Shown here: positions 8,015 through 15,679 of the stretch, one piece after another | How positions within the stretch are numbered: position 1 is the first letter of the stretch | Layout: each line of letters opens with the position of its first letter | Assembly: GCA_934364795.1 (NCBI GenBank) | Contig: CAKRMK010000011.1 | Coordinates: 1-64,000 of the forward strand | Length of the DNA: 64,000 bases | Source of the DNA: an uncultured Blautia sp. | GTDB lineage: Bacteria; Bacillota; Clostridia; Lachnospirales; Lachnospiraceae | Reading direction: 5' to 3' | The notes under the pieces: model-generated | Database searches by the model: none | What the model was told of the DNA's origin: nothing | The model's input: only the letters and a program-made list of their open reading frames with translations | Translations under genes and position numbers: made by a program

Positions 8015-8899
8015 TTATCCAAGCAATTGCTTTTCTACATTTTCGAATCCAAGTCGCTCTATTGTCTCTGCAAAACGTTCTCCTTTAATTCCATTATCTC
8101 TGAAGAAAAGAAGCGCTTTCTCAATAACATCTAAAGCTTCTTCTTTGGAAGTAAAAATCTTGCTAAGAGCTCTTCCTTTTGATACCTTTTTGCCCCAACG
8201 TCCACCAATGTAAATTTTGTAACCATAAATGCCATCCTCAATTGTATGAAATGGACATTTTCCAACACAGCGTCCACAATGTCTGCATGCATCTTTGTCA
8301 ATCTGAACTTTTCCATCAACTACTTTTGCCACTTTGTTGGGACAGGCAGCCTCAATGGCACATTTTTTGCATCCTTTACAGACATCAGTATTAACCGTTG
8401 GAATCCTCTGTCCAATAATTCCCACATCATTCAGATTGGGCTTAACGCAGTTATTCGGACAGCCACCTACTGCGATTTTAAATTTGTGCGGCAGTACAGT
8501 GTCTCTGTATCCCTCATAAAAACGTTTGTATATTTCCTCTGAAATTGCATAGGAGTCCAGAAGCCCATACTGGCAGGTAGTTCCCTTGCAGGACACCACC
8601 GGACGCACTTTCGGCCCGGTTCCACCTGTTACCAGCCCTTCTTTTGCAATAAATTTCTGAAATTCTTCAATTTTATCATAAGGAATTCCCTGGATTTCCA
8701 CAGAAAGTCTGGTTGTATACAAAAGATTTCCATTTCCGAATTTTTCCGCCGCATCAGCCATACAGCGATGCTGCGCTGCAGTTACTTTTCCATTTGTGGT
8801 AAGAACCCTTGCAGAAAACAAATCAGTTCCTCGATTATTCAGGAAGCCCATTCCTTTTACTCTTTTTTCATCCTCTTTGCTGACTGTTAATGCTGACAT
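8015..8899 (-). CDS. Sulfite/nitrite-reductase-like siroheme [4Fe-4S] protein with ferredoxin domain
   Basis: 294 residues. The N-terminal half has the nitrite/sulfite reductase ferredoxin-like fold (TTRLSVEIQGIPYDKIEEF). A siroheme/[4Fe-4S] cysteine set follows, in SCKGTTCQYG at about residues 104-112 and GGCPNNC at about 145-151. An inserted ferredoxin domain carries two cluster motifs, CKGCKKC...CPNK and CRHCGRCVGKCPF. The layout is like the catalytic AsrC-type anaerobic sulfite reductase subunit, but the AsrA and AsrB partners are not adjacent, so the physiological substrate and electron donor are uncertain. The gene is 11 nt downstream of a nitroreductase and surely cotranscribed with it. 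Confidence 0.8.
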   Translation of the reverse strand: MSALTVSKEDEKRVKGMGFLNNRGTDLFSARVLTTNGKVTAAQHRCMADAAEKFGNGNLLYTTRLSVEIQGIPYDKIEEFQKFIAKEGLVTGGTGPKVRPVVSCKGTTCQYGLLDSYAISEEIYKRFYEGYRDTVLPHKFKIAVGGCPNNCVKPNLNDVGIIGQRIPTVNTDVCKGCKKCAIEAACPNKVAKVVDGKVQIDKDACRHCGRCVGKCPFHTIEDGIYGYKIYIGGRWGKKVSKGRALSKIFTSKEEALDVIEKALLFFRDNGIKGERFAETIERLGFENVEKQLLG

Positions 8900-8910
8900 T
8901 TTTTACCTCA

Positions 8911-9444
8911 CTATTCTTCCTCTTTTATACGAATAACATAGCTATCTTTACGTGGCGCCGCTTTTTTTATTCCTTCTGGCAGGCCATAGCCAAGAATCAC
9001 ATTTCCGATTCCCTCATAATCACCTGTAATTCCCCATTTTGCCAGAAGCGCTTTTCCCTCCTCTGAATTAAAAACCTCTCTTGCCCTGTAAATGTAGCAG
9101 GAATCAACACCTATTGCATGAGCTGCATTTAACAGATTTCCAATAACCAGATTTCCATCATCAACATATGTTCCTCTGCTTCTGTCTGCAAGCACAACCA
9201 GCACAGTCGGTGCACCGTAAAATGGATCACCTGCACTTCCCATTACTTTGGCGTTAAGTTTTGATATATAATCTCTGGTCTTTTTATCCTGAACCACAAC
9301 AATAATCGGACTTTGTGCTCCCATTCCCGTTGGTGCATAAGTACCAGCTTCGAGAATTTCATTTAACTGCTTTTCTGAAATCTGATCTGGTTTATATTTG
9401 CGGCAGCTTCGTCTTGTTTTTAAATCCTGTAAAGTTTCCTCCAT
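8911..9444 (-). CDS. Nitroreductase-family FMN oxidoreductase
   Basis: 177-residue flavoprotein of the nitroreductase fold. Conserved parts are RRSCRKYKPDQIS (FMN phosphate contact) near the N-terminus, AGTYAPTGMGAQS, and the C-terminal GNVILGYG before basic residues. The start is the ATG at 9442-9444, which has TCAGGAGG 8 nt upstream. An upstream in-frame extension (beginning THILQKAFF) is encoded by the family A repeat and is not real. The gene forms a two-gene operon with the siroheme protein downstream. The substrate is unknown; reduction of a small molecule with NAD(P)H is the family expectation. Confidence 0.85.
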   Translation of the reverse strand: MEETLQDLKTRRSCRKYKPDQISEKQLNEILEAGTYAPTGMGAQSPIIVVVQDKKTRDYISKLNAKVMGSAGDPFYGAPTVLVVLADRSRGTYVDDGNLVIGNLLNAAHAIGVDSCYIYRAREVFNSEEGKALLAKWGITGDYEGIGNVILGYGLPEGIKKAAPRKDSYVIRIKEEE

Positions 9445-9474
9445 GTGACAATCCTCCTGACTTTTTACTTTAGC

Positions 9475-9638
9475 TAGAGCGTGTTTGAAAAAGGCTTTCT
9501 GCAAGATGTGCGTCACAATTTGTGGGAAATTTTGCCCGGATGAGGGCGCAGTAGCGGGCTACGGCAACTGAATTCGGGTAAAATATACCGCAAAGTGGGG
9601 CGCGCAGATTGTGGGAATGATTTTTCAAACAGGCTCTA
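9475..9638 (+). repeat. Family A palindromic element, full-length copy
   Basis: 164 bp, TAGAGCGTGTTTGAAAAAGG ... TTTTTCAAACAGGCTCTA. The outer arms pair almost perfectly. The centre has the shorter inverted pair ATTTTGCCCGGAT / GAATTCGGGTAAAAT and the AGCGGGCTACGG block. It lies directly upstream of the nitroreductase. Confidence 0.9.
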
Positions 9639-9650
9639 AATGCATTTCAC

Positions 9651-9715
9651 TTTAGAGTATATCTAAAAAAGGCTTTTACAAAATATACAGCATAATTTGT
9701 AGGCTATTTTGCGGA
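9651..9715 (+). repeat. Family A element, degenerate left-end remnant
   Basis: TTTAGAGTATATCTAAAAAA, GGCTTTTACAAAATATACAG, CATAATTTGTAGG: a decayed left arm directly behind the full copy. Confidence 0.45.
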
Positions 9716-9762
9716 AACCTTTTTGATAACACGCTTCAACATTTTAGTTTTAATCCATTTAA

Positions 9763-9840
9763 ACACTTTAAACTCTTTAAATCCTTTAAATCCTTTAAAT
9801 CCTTTAAATCCTTTAAATCCTTTAAATCCTTTAAATATTT
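9763..9840. repeat. 9-bp minisatellite
   Basis: About seven perfect tandem copies of TTTAAATCC followed and preceded by decayed units. On the minus strand it reads GFK repeats inside a 73-codon open frame. That frame has no convincing start site and overlaps a terminator, so I do not call it a gene. Confidence 0.85.
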
Positions 9841-9884
9841 TATAATACATTATAGCACTAAATGAGAGCAATATGGTAAACCAA

Positions 9885-9917
9885 TAAAAAAAGCTGGAAT
9901 TTTTTACAGCACCAGCT
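9885..9917 (-). terminator. Terminator of the methyltransferase pseudogene
   Basis: On the minus strand: AGCTGG, a 14-nt loop, CCAGCT and then a run of T. It begins 45 nt past the stop at 9962. Confidence 0.75.
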
Positions 9918-9961
9918 AAATCCAAATTACTTTAACTGCAATAAATTTTATTTTGCAGCTT

Positions 9962-10722
9962 TTATTTTTTTATTTCAATCAGTAACAGCCACCTGTGATC
10001 AAACATAATTTGCGAATTTTTAATATATGGTGAAAAGCCCGTTTTGCGGCCTCCGGCCAAATCATTTTCCATTAATTCTACAATTTCCCTTTGAATCTCC
10101 TCGGGAGTGTCAGTCAATTCCATCCACTTTTTAAGATTAACAGGGACCAGCGTGGATTCCTCACACTGTAATGAAAAATCTTTCTGAAAAAACCTTTCAA
10201 ATTCTTTCCGGCTGAGAATCCTTGTGTGTGACGGATCACGCATTTTTTCAATTTTATTGTCAATCTCGCGTAAGGGTTCCACAGTCGCTTCCATATCCCA
10301 GACAACCATTTTTCCACCTTTTTTCAAAACTCGCTGCATTTCCCGAAAAGGCTTTTCGGGATTTATAAAATGATGAAAGGAAAGTCTTGTTATCACCAAA
10401 TCAAAAGTTTCTGCCTTGTACGGCAGATCTTCTGCATTACCAGTTTCAAAGCTTATATTTTTTATCTGGGTTTCAGCTGCAAGTTTTTCCCCTAAGCCAG
10501 CATTTCTTCTGTCAGATCCAGACAGGTAATATCTTTTACAAAAGGAGCCAGTGCTCTTCCACAAATACAGGTTCCGGCAGCTGTCTCTAACACATGCTCA
10601 TCCCCTTTTGCCCCAATTTTTCTGATCAGATAATCCGTATATTCCACCTTCGACATATGATATGTTGCAAATTTTTCGGCCTGTTTCTTAAAAGACAGTT
10701 TTACAAAATCGTCATGGTTCAT
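9962..10722 (-). pseudogene. SAM-dependent class I methyltransferase, frameshifted
   Basis: The N-terminal frame (start 10722) reads MNHDDFVKLSFKKQAEKF, then HVLETAAGTCICG (motif I) and TCLDLTEEMLA, and hits TAG at 10492-10494. The following frame continues GEKLAAE, FETGNAEDLPYKAETFDLVI, LSFHHFINPEKPFREMQRVL and LKKGGKMVVWDME, which are the remaining methyltransferase motifs. The two parts join if one base was lost in the GCTTAGGGG stretch at about 10488-10496. The complete protein would be about 253 residues, a UbiE/YcgJ-like methyltransferase. All other motifs are intact, so the mutation is recent, programmed, or a sequencing error. Confidence 0.8.
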
Positions 10723-10827
10723 TGTTAAGTCCCTCTATATTCTATACCATGTTGTATTTCATATTGCATTCCATATTACATCGTATTTTGTTTCAGTTTT
10801 ATGTATAAACCCTGCTTCCAAAAGGCT

Positions 10828-11361
10828 CTATAGCGCCGTTCCTTTTTTAGGAATAAACAAATGCCTCATATCTGTGTGTTCCAACTTCAGCAATGCAATT
10901 TTCTTATCAATTCCACCTGCATACCCTGTCAAACTGCCGTTTGTTCCTACAACACGATGACAGGGAATGATAATGGAAATTTCATTATGTCCAACAGCAC
11001 CGCCTACTGCCTGTGCAGACATATGAGAGGTGTTTTTCATTTTGGCAAGCTTGCTGGCAATTTCGCCATATGTTTTGGTCTGACCATAAGGAATCTGTAA
11101 TAAAATTTTCCATACAGCCTGCCTGAATGGAGAACCTGCAGGATGAAGAGGTGGAGTAAACTTCGGTTCTTCACCAGAAAAGTACACATCTAGCCATCTT
11201 TTAGCATTGTCAAGAATTAATGTTTCACGTGAAACATAATCCCTTGGAATTGAGTTTCCAAAATATTTTTGTCCCTCAAACCACAAACCTGTAAGTCCGA
11301 TTTCATCAGCAGCCAGCAAAATATCTCCCAACTCTGATTTATATGTACATGTATATATCAT
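10828..11361 (-). CDS. ogt: Methylated-DNA--protein-cysteine S-methyltransferase
   Basis: 177-residue suicide repair protein that moves the methyl group from O6-methylguanine to its own cysteine. The active-site motif IIIPCHRVVG and the upstream helix-turn-helix part (FRQAVWKILLQIPYGQTKTYGEIA) are present. Length is usual for Ogt. The start at 11361 begins MIYTCTYKSELGDILLAADE. A perfect parS lies in the N-terminal half of the gene at 11221-11236. It is separated from its neighbours by about 100 bp (downstream) and 600 bp (upstream) and is probably transcribed alone. Confidence 0.93.
   Translation of the reverse strand: MIYTCTYKSELGDILLAADEIGLTGLWFEGQKYFGNSIPRDYVSRETLILDNAKRWLDVYFSGEEPKFTPPLHPAGSPFRQAVWKILLQIPYGQTKTYGEIASKLAKMKNTSHMSAQAVGGAVGHNEISIIIPCHRVVGTNGSLTGYAGGIDKKIALLKLEHTDMRHLFIPKKGTAL
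11221..11236. promoter_or_regulatory. parS site 3 (inside ogt)
   Basis: Perfect TGTTTCACGTGAAACA. In the ogt frame on the minus strand it reads VSRET. Confidence 0.95.
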
Positions 11362-11528
11362 ACGTCCCCCTCAAAAAACATATTAGAATCCTGTGGTGCC
11401 TTTGAATGTTCTTTATTCATATTATAACAGATTTCTAAACAAAATGGTTATCTCATAACTTTCAAACAACTTTTCCCGTCCTTCTTTCCGGCTCATACGA
11501 TGCAGCATTACATTACGCCATCTTTCTT

Positions 11529-11697
11529 GAGCTTGCCCCAAAAGGCTTTCTGCAAGATGTGTGTCACAATATGTGGGAAATTTTGTCCAGATGAGGGCGC
11601 TGGGCGCCGTAGCTGGCTACGGCAACTGAATTTTGGTGAAAGCTCTCGTAAAGTAGCACGTGTAGATTGCAAGAATGCTTTTTAGGAGCAGGCTCTG
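11529..11697 (+). repeat. Family A palindromic element, diverged full-length copy
   Basis: Starts GAGCTTGCCCCAAAAGGC, keeps TTCTGCAAGATGTGTGTCAC and TGGCTACGGCAACTGAATT, and ends AGCAGGCTCTG. The arms are less complementary than in other copies. It occupies the middle of the 11362-11975 gap. The rest of that gap is AT-rich, and I see no gene there. Confidence 0.8.
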
Positions 11698-11975
11698 CCC
11701 CCCGTCAGAAGTGGCTCAAACATTGATGACAAATCAAAGCCTCTCTCCTTCTCCCTCTTTACATATTTTACTTCAAATAATACAATAATGCTCTTCATTT
11801 TATAAATTACTATTCCTTTTTATCATTTCTTTTCATCATTTCTTTTTACCATTTTTTATCAAAATATTATCCTGGTCCCTTAGGAATACTTAGGAATATA
11901 TATTGATGTTGTATCTCTTCATGTCCTATGCATGATTATATCGCAATTTATGAGCATTTTGTTAAAACCAGTCGG

Positions 11976-12584
11976 TCAAAACCGTAAAATACGGTTATTT
12001 TTTCTTGGTTTTGCCGCCGGATGGGAATCTTCTTTCTTAGGATACCCCAAAAGCAGCTGCATGACAGCATAATAACCATCTGGTATTTCCCATTTCCGCA
12101 ATATTTCCTGCCCAAATGGATCTGCGAAAGCTGTCCAGCCCTGACCGATATAGCAGGAGCCAATGCCCATAGAATCTGCTATCAGCATCATATTTTCAGC
12201 TGCCACTGCACAGTCATCCACTGAAAACAGGAAATTTCTTGGGGCAAACATTGTAATAACTGTGGGCGCATCATAAAAAGCATTAATAAGTTTTGGATCA
12301 TCAGCAATACTTGGCTGCTCTTTCGATATATAATTTCCTGCAGTTGCCATGCGGATATTTGAATTTGCCCGCTTTATCTTACCCAGTTTTTCGTTTACCT
12401 CTTTATTTGAGCTTACAGCAAAAATTACACCCTGACGGCCACCTGCACTTGGTGCATACAGACCGGCCTGCAAAATTTGTTCCAGTTCCTCCTCCGCAAT
12501 TTGTTTATTTTCAAAACGACGGATTGCACGACGATGCATAATTGTTTTCATTACTTCATTTTTCATTATTTCATTTTCTGCCAT
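11976..12584 (-). CDS. Nitroreductase-family protein of the ACGX RiPP cassette
   Basis: 202-residue FMN oxidoreductase of the nitroreductase fold: HRRAIRRFENKQI, AGLYAPSAGGRQ, DDCAVAAENMMLIADSMGIGSCYIGQG, and C-terminal MQLLLGYPKKEDSHPAAKPRK. I prefer the ATG at 12582-12584, which lies 2 nt after the stop of the radical SAM gene and has GGAAGGAG about 11 nt upstream. The ATG at 12608 would overlap the upstream gene and has no ribosome-binding site. The tight coupling to the maturase suggests it acts on the same modified peptide or supplies redox chemistry (inference). It resembles, but is distinct from, the nitroreductase at 8911-9444. Confidence 0.85.
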   Translation of the reverse strand: MAENEIMKNEVMKTIMHRRAIRRFENKQIAEEELEQILQAGLYAPSAGGRQGVIFAVSSNKEVNEKLGKIKRANSNIRMATAGNYISKEQPSIADDPKLINAFYDAPTVITMFAPRNFLFSVDDCAVAAENMMLIADSMGIGSCYIGQGWTAFADPFGQEILRKWEIPDGYYAVMQLLLGYPKKEDSHPAAKPRKNNRILRF

Positions 12585-12586
12585 AA

Positions 12587-13621
12587 TTAAATAATCTCCT
12601 TCCAGCATTGTGGGTCTGCCTTATAAAAATTACCGTTCTTTCCACTGGCCACTGCTGGACAACCTCTGCAAAATGCCAGCAGCTCACATTTGGAGCATTT
12701 TTCAAATTTTGTATAATCCCTGTATTGCTCCATCTGACAGAGCCACACATCCGCCATCCTGTCCGTAAATACATTTGCGACTTTACTGTTCTGGACACGT
12801 CGGCATGCATAAATATCGCCATTTGGAAGTATGGTCAGATGGCAGTTTCCACAATTACATCCGCCATAAATCATTCCTGGCTCTGCATTTTGAGGAAGCA
12901 AAAAGGCTCCTGTTTCATATTCATATAGCGTCCATAAATGATCTTTTTTATTAAAATAAGTCTTACAGCCAGCCGCCTCATATTCTTTAAATTTCCTGTC
13001 ACATTCCGCCAATAACTGCCCGTAGCGCAGCGGTTCAATATTTATATCCTTTTCTTCACTGGTAGGACAATAACGGGCAAAGGCATATACATTGACTCCC
13101 GCTTTTACCACCTCATCAATAATTCCTGGAATTTCATTTATATTTGTTCCAGAAACAGTGGTCATTACCACAGAACGAATTCCAGCACGGTTAATGCACC
13201 CAATTTTTTCTAACGTAATGTCAAAGCTTCCTGGTTTACGAAACCAGTCATGTGTTTCACGCAGGCCATCAATGGAAAGCTGGTATTTTTCGCATCCATA
13301 TTCTTTTAACCGTTTACAGACACTATCTGTCAAATGAAAAGGATTTCCCAGAATCGTAAATGCAATCCCATGTTCTTTCATAAGTTCCAGCAATTTCCAG
13401 AAGTCCGGATGAAGAATGGGATCGCCGCCTGTAATGTAAAAATAAGGAATTCTCTGGTAAACTTTGCAAAAATCCAGGCAATTATAAAAGGCATCCTGCA
13501 TCTGTTCCCAGCTCATAGAATCCAGCTTTTTACACTTATTTTCTGAAAAAATATAACAATGTTTACATCTTTGATCACAATCATCCGTAATGTGCCATTG
13601 AAATGAAAAATATTGCCTCAT
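12587..13621 (-). CDS. Radical SAM/SPASM peptide maturase, ACGX system
   Basis: 344 residues. The N-terminal radical SAM motif is CDQRCKHC (C15, C19, C22), followed by YFYITGGDPILHPDFW and QLSIDGLRETHD, the usual TIM-barrel landmarks. The C-terminal SPASM region has the extra cysteines in GGCNCGNC, IYACRRV and CSKCELLAFCRGCP plus a final C close to the end, enough for two auxiliary [4Fe-4S] clusters. SPASM enzymes typically modify ribosomal peptides, for example by thioether formation. A Cys-repeat precursor lies directly upstream and a nitroreductase downstream. Together they match what I remember as the in-silico ACGX-repeat/rSAM-SPASM system. The start ATG at 13621 has AACGGAGGT upstream. 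Confidence 0.88.
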   Translation of the reverse strand: MRQYFSFQWHITDDCDQRCKHCYIFSENKCKKLDSMSWEQMQDAFYNCLDFCKVYQRIPYFYITGGDPILHPDFWKLLELMKEHGIAFTILGNPFHLTDSVCKRLKEYGCEKYQLSIDGLRETHDWFRKPGSFDITLEKIGCINRAGIRSVVMTTVSGTNINEIPGIIDEVVKAGVNVYAFARYCPTSEEKDINIEPLRYGQLLAECDRKFKEYEAAGCKTYFNKKDHLWTLYEYETGAFLLPQNAEPGMIYGGCNCGNCHLTILPNGDIYACRRVQNSKVANVFTDRMADVWLCQMEQYRDYTKFEKCSKCELLAFCRGCPAVASGKNGNFYKADPQCWKEII

Positions 13622-13684
13622 AAATTTAACCTACCTCCGTTGTTTTTGTGGGACGCATTTTTCAAAATACATTTTTTATATCTT

Positions 13685-13727
13685 GAAAAATACGCCCCAA
13701 GTGTATAATTGTTTCTTGGGGTGTATT
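13685..13727 (-). terminator. Terminator/attenuator between ACGX precursor and maturase
   Basis: On the minus strand TACACCCCAAG (13725-13715) pairs with CTTGGGGCGTA (13701-13691) and is followed by TTTTTC. It lies 43 nt after the precursor stop, so most transcripts probably end here. That gives excess precursor over maturase. The 3' arm can also pair with 13650-13665 downstream (see findings). Confidence 0.8.
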
Positions 13728-13767
13728 TGTTTATTCTGACAAAGCCAGTCCTTAATAGCAAAAATAA

Positions 13768-14163
13768 TTACTTATCGCCGGTGCCATAAGCACTGCCACA
13801 AGCTGCTGTTTTTTCCTCTGTTCTGTTTCCTGCTCCACATGCGGTTCCGCACGCTGCCGGTTTCTCTTCTGCTTTATCCCCTGCTCCGCATGCTGTTCCA
13901 CATGCTGCCGGTTTTTCCTCTGCTTTGTCTCCTGCTCCGCATGCACTGCCACACGCTGCCGGCTTTTCTTCTGCTTTGTCTCCTGCTCCGCAGGCTGTTC
14001 CGCACGCTGCAGGTTTCTCTTCTGCTTTATCCCCTGCTCCGCAGGCTGTTCCACACGCTGCCGGCTTCTCTTCTGCTTTGTCCCCTGCTCCGCAGGCTGT
14101 CCCGCACGCTGCCGCTGTGTTTTCCTTTTTCTTTGTCCATCCGAATAAATCTGAAAGTGCCAT
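13768..14163 (-). CDS. ACGX-repeat RiPP precursor peptide
   Basis: 131 residues. A short leader-like N-terminus (MALSDLFGWTKKKENTA) is followed by seven tandem copies of a 17-residue unit AACGTACGAGDKAEEKP. The last copies vary (AGNRTEEKT, then ACGSAYGTGDK, where the second Cys is Tyr). This gives 13 cysteines in paired C-x3-C spacing. The start is the ATG at 14161-14163, with GGAGG 8 nt upstream; an upstream in-frame Met has no such site. The likely fate is modification of the Cys by the SPASM enzyme encoded just downstream. No protease or exporter gene is adjacent, though a MATE exporter lies 1.7 kb upstream. The mature product and activity are unknown. Confidence 0.88.
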   Translation of the reverse strand: MALSDLFGWTKKKENTAAACGTACGAGDKAEEKPAACGTACGAGDKAEEKPAACGTACGAGDKAEEKPAACGSACGAGDKAEEKPAACGTACGAGDKAEEKPAACGTACGAGNRTEEKTAACGSAYGTGDK

Positions 14164-14168
14164 AGACT

Positions 14169-14402
14169 TTACCTCCATTTGTTTAAGCATTTGTCTGAGC
14201 ATTTATTTGCACACTTATTTGTGCATTTATTTGTACATTTATTTGTGCATTTATTTGTGCATTTATTTGTACATTTATTCGCACACTTATTTGTGCATTT
14301 TTGCTCCTTTGCTACATTTGCTTTTTTAATAGTTTCTTCGCAACAATTCCCGTTTGCAATATTACTGTATAATAAATTTTCAGCATAAAAAAGTACGCAC
14401 AA
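14169..14402 (-). other. Cys-rich repeat ORF (CTNK) overlapping the precursor ribosome-binding site
   Basis: A 77-codon minus-strand frame opening with TTG at 14402. Its C-terminal half is a 12-bp minisatellite (ACAAATAAATGC-like, about ten copies, 14172-14300) reading CTNK/CANK, so it has regularly spaced Cys. The frame ends KWR-stop, with the TAA lying inside the GGAGGTAA ribosome-binding site of the ACGX precursor. I see no good ribosome-binding site for the TTG. It may be a translated, coupled Cys-repeat peptide, a variable-length leader, or a minisatellite with an accidental open frame. I report it as a candidate only. Confidence 0.35.
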
Positions 14403-14453
14403 ATCTATTACTTAGGCACAAAAAAATAACCCAGGTTACAAAAAAGTAACTTA

Positions 14454-14482
14454 TTGTTCAATTTTGAATGTTACATTATAAT
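14454..14482 (+). promoter_or_regulatory. Promoter of the HxlR regulator
   Basis: TTGTTC, 17-bp spacer, TATAAT at 14477-14482, about 44 bp ahead of the ATG. Around it are GTTAC repeats, including GTTACAAAAAAGTAAC at about 14435-14450, which could be an autoregulatory operator. The divergent RiPP transcript must also start in this gap. Confidence 0.7.
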
Positions 14483-14525
14483 TGAATATAACAATCAAAT
14501 TTGAATCTATTGGAGGTCCGTGTTT

Positions 14526-14849
14526 ATGATAACAAAAGATGAGATGCCCGCCTGCCCGGTAGCAACAACTGTTTCTTTGATCGGAAGTAAATGGAAATTG
14601 CTGATCATAAGGAATCTTCTTGTTCGCCCGTGGCGTTTTAATGAATTAAAAAAAGATTTACAGGGAATTAGCCAGAAGGTATTAACTGAAAGCCTTCGAT
14701 CTATGGAAGAAGACGGAATAATCACAAGAACAGTGTACGCCGAAGTTCCCCCAAGAGTAGAATATGCACTAAGTGAACTTGGGGAATCTATGCGTCCTAT
14801 TATTAAATCTATGGAGGAATGGGGTATTTCATACAAAAACCTGCGATAA
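14526..14849 (+). CDS. HxlR-family winged-helix transcriptional regulator
   Basis: 107 residues. The family hallmark is an N-terminal Cys followed by the winged helix: ACPVATTVSLIGSKWKLLIIRNLL, then RFNELKKDLQGISQKVLTESLRSMEEDGII and a wing ending PRVEYALSELG. Several HxlR proteins sense reactive electrophiles or oxidants through this Cys. I take the ATG at 14526, which has GGAGG 9 nt upstream, over the GTG at 14520. It is divergent from the ACGX cassette and upstream of a methyltransferase, so it may control either (inference). Confidence 0.9.
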   Translation: MITKDEMPACPVATTVSLIGSKWKLLIIRNLLVRPWRFNELKKDLQGISQKVLTESLRSMEEDGIITRTVYAEVPPRVEYALSELGESMRPIIKSMEEWGISYKNLR

Positions 14850-14867
14850 TTTACAAACAGGTTTTAG
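14836..14867 (+). terminator. Terminator after the HxlR gene
   Basis: AAAACCTG (within the last codons) and CAGGTTTT form the stem, followed by AGTTTCCTTTT. Confidence 0.6.
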
Positions 14868-14937
14868 TTTCCTTTTGACTTTTTCCTTAATTTATGGTAA
14901 TTTTAGTTAGTAATAACTAATTTTAAATTTGATATTA

Positions 14938-15008
14938 GAACGTGTCCCCCAAAGGCTTTCTGTAAGATGTGTGTCACAATTGCTGGAATGATTTTTCGGG
15001 CACGATCC
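14938..15008 (+). repeat. Family A element, short copy
   Basis: GAACGTGTCCCCCAAAGGC, then TTCTGTAAGATGTGTGTCAC, then a jump to the right end (GGAATGATTTTTCGGGCAC, GATCC). The centre is deleted. It ends just before the ribosome-binding site of the next gene. Confidence 0.75.
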
Positions 15009-15023
15009 AGGGAGGCAAGCCAT

Positions 15024-15659
15024 ATGACACCGCAAGAATATAAACAACTTTCTATTAAAGAATTTACGCAGGCAGCAAAAATCTACGACAGCGGACATGC
15101 CGGTATTTACGAAATGTGTAAAGATGACTATCCGCCAATTCTGGCAGAACTGGAAAAAGAACCATTTCATGATGTGCTGGATTGTGGCTGTGGAACCGGG
15201 CCAATGCTTCAGCTGCTTCATGAAAAATATCCGGATAAGCATTACGTAGGGCTTGATCTTACCCCTGAGATGATCCGCGTAGCCCAGACAAAAAACCTTT
15301 CCAACACAGAATTTCTTGTTGGTGACAGTGAAAATCTGCCTTTTGAACAAAGCTCTTTTGATGCCGTTATTTGCGCCAACAGTTTTCATCACTACCCCAA
15401 TCCCCAGAACTTTTTCGACAGTGCATATCGTGTGCTGCGTAAAAGTGGACGCCTGATTCTTCGTGATTACACTTCTTCGAATTTTATGGTCTGGCTGATG
15501 AACCACCTGGAAATGCCCCTGGCAAATCTGGTTGGGCATGGTGATGTAAAAATACTCAAACCTGCTGAATTTGTTGCTATGGCAGAAAAAGCCGGTTTCA
15601 CCGTATTAACTATGGAAAAACAAAAATCCTTCCGCGCACACCTTGTTGCACGAAAATAG
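15024..15659 (+). CDS. SAM-dependent class I methyltransferase
   Basis: 211 residues, UbiE/YcgJ-like. Motif I is LDCGCGTGPMLQLL, the acidic strand end VGLDLTPEMI binds the ribose, and NLPFEQSSFDAVICANSFHHYPNP and FDSAYRVLRKSGRLIL are motifs II-IV. The start is the ATG at 15024 with GGGAGG 8 nt upstream. Longer in-frame starts fall inside the family A repeat (MCVTIAG) and are rejected. The substrate is unknown. It is flanked by family A copies on both sides and runs on the plus strand together with the HxlR gene. Confidence 0.85.
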   Translation: MTPQEYKQLSIKEFTQAAKIYDSGHAGIYEMCKDDYPPILAELEKEPFHDVLDCGCGTGPMLQLLHEKYPDKHYVGLDLTPEMIRVAQTKNLSNTEFLVGDSENLPFEQSSFDAVICANSFHHYPNPQNFFDSAYRVLRKSGRLILRDYTSSNFMVWLMNHLEMPLANLVGHGDVKILKPAEFVAMAEKAGFTVLTMEKQKSFRAHLVARK

Positions 15660-15679
15660 ATCATAAACCGCTTATAAAA

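Noticed and set aside
9704..9925. 73-codon minus-strand frame with GFK repeats
   Set aside because: It is a 9-bp minisatellite read in frame and overlaps a good terminator; no start signal.
13839..14329. Plus-strand Leu/Cys- and Ala/Pro-rich frames opposite the ACGX precursor
   Set aside because: Antisense shadows of the 51-bp and 12-bp repeats; the minus-strand frame has the ribosome-binding site and the neighbouring maturase.
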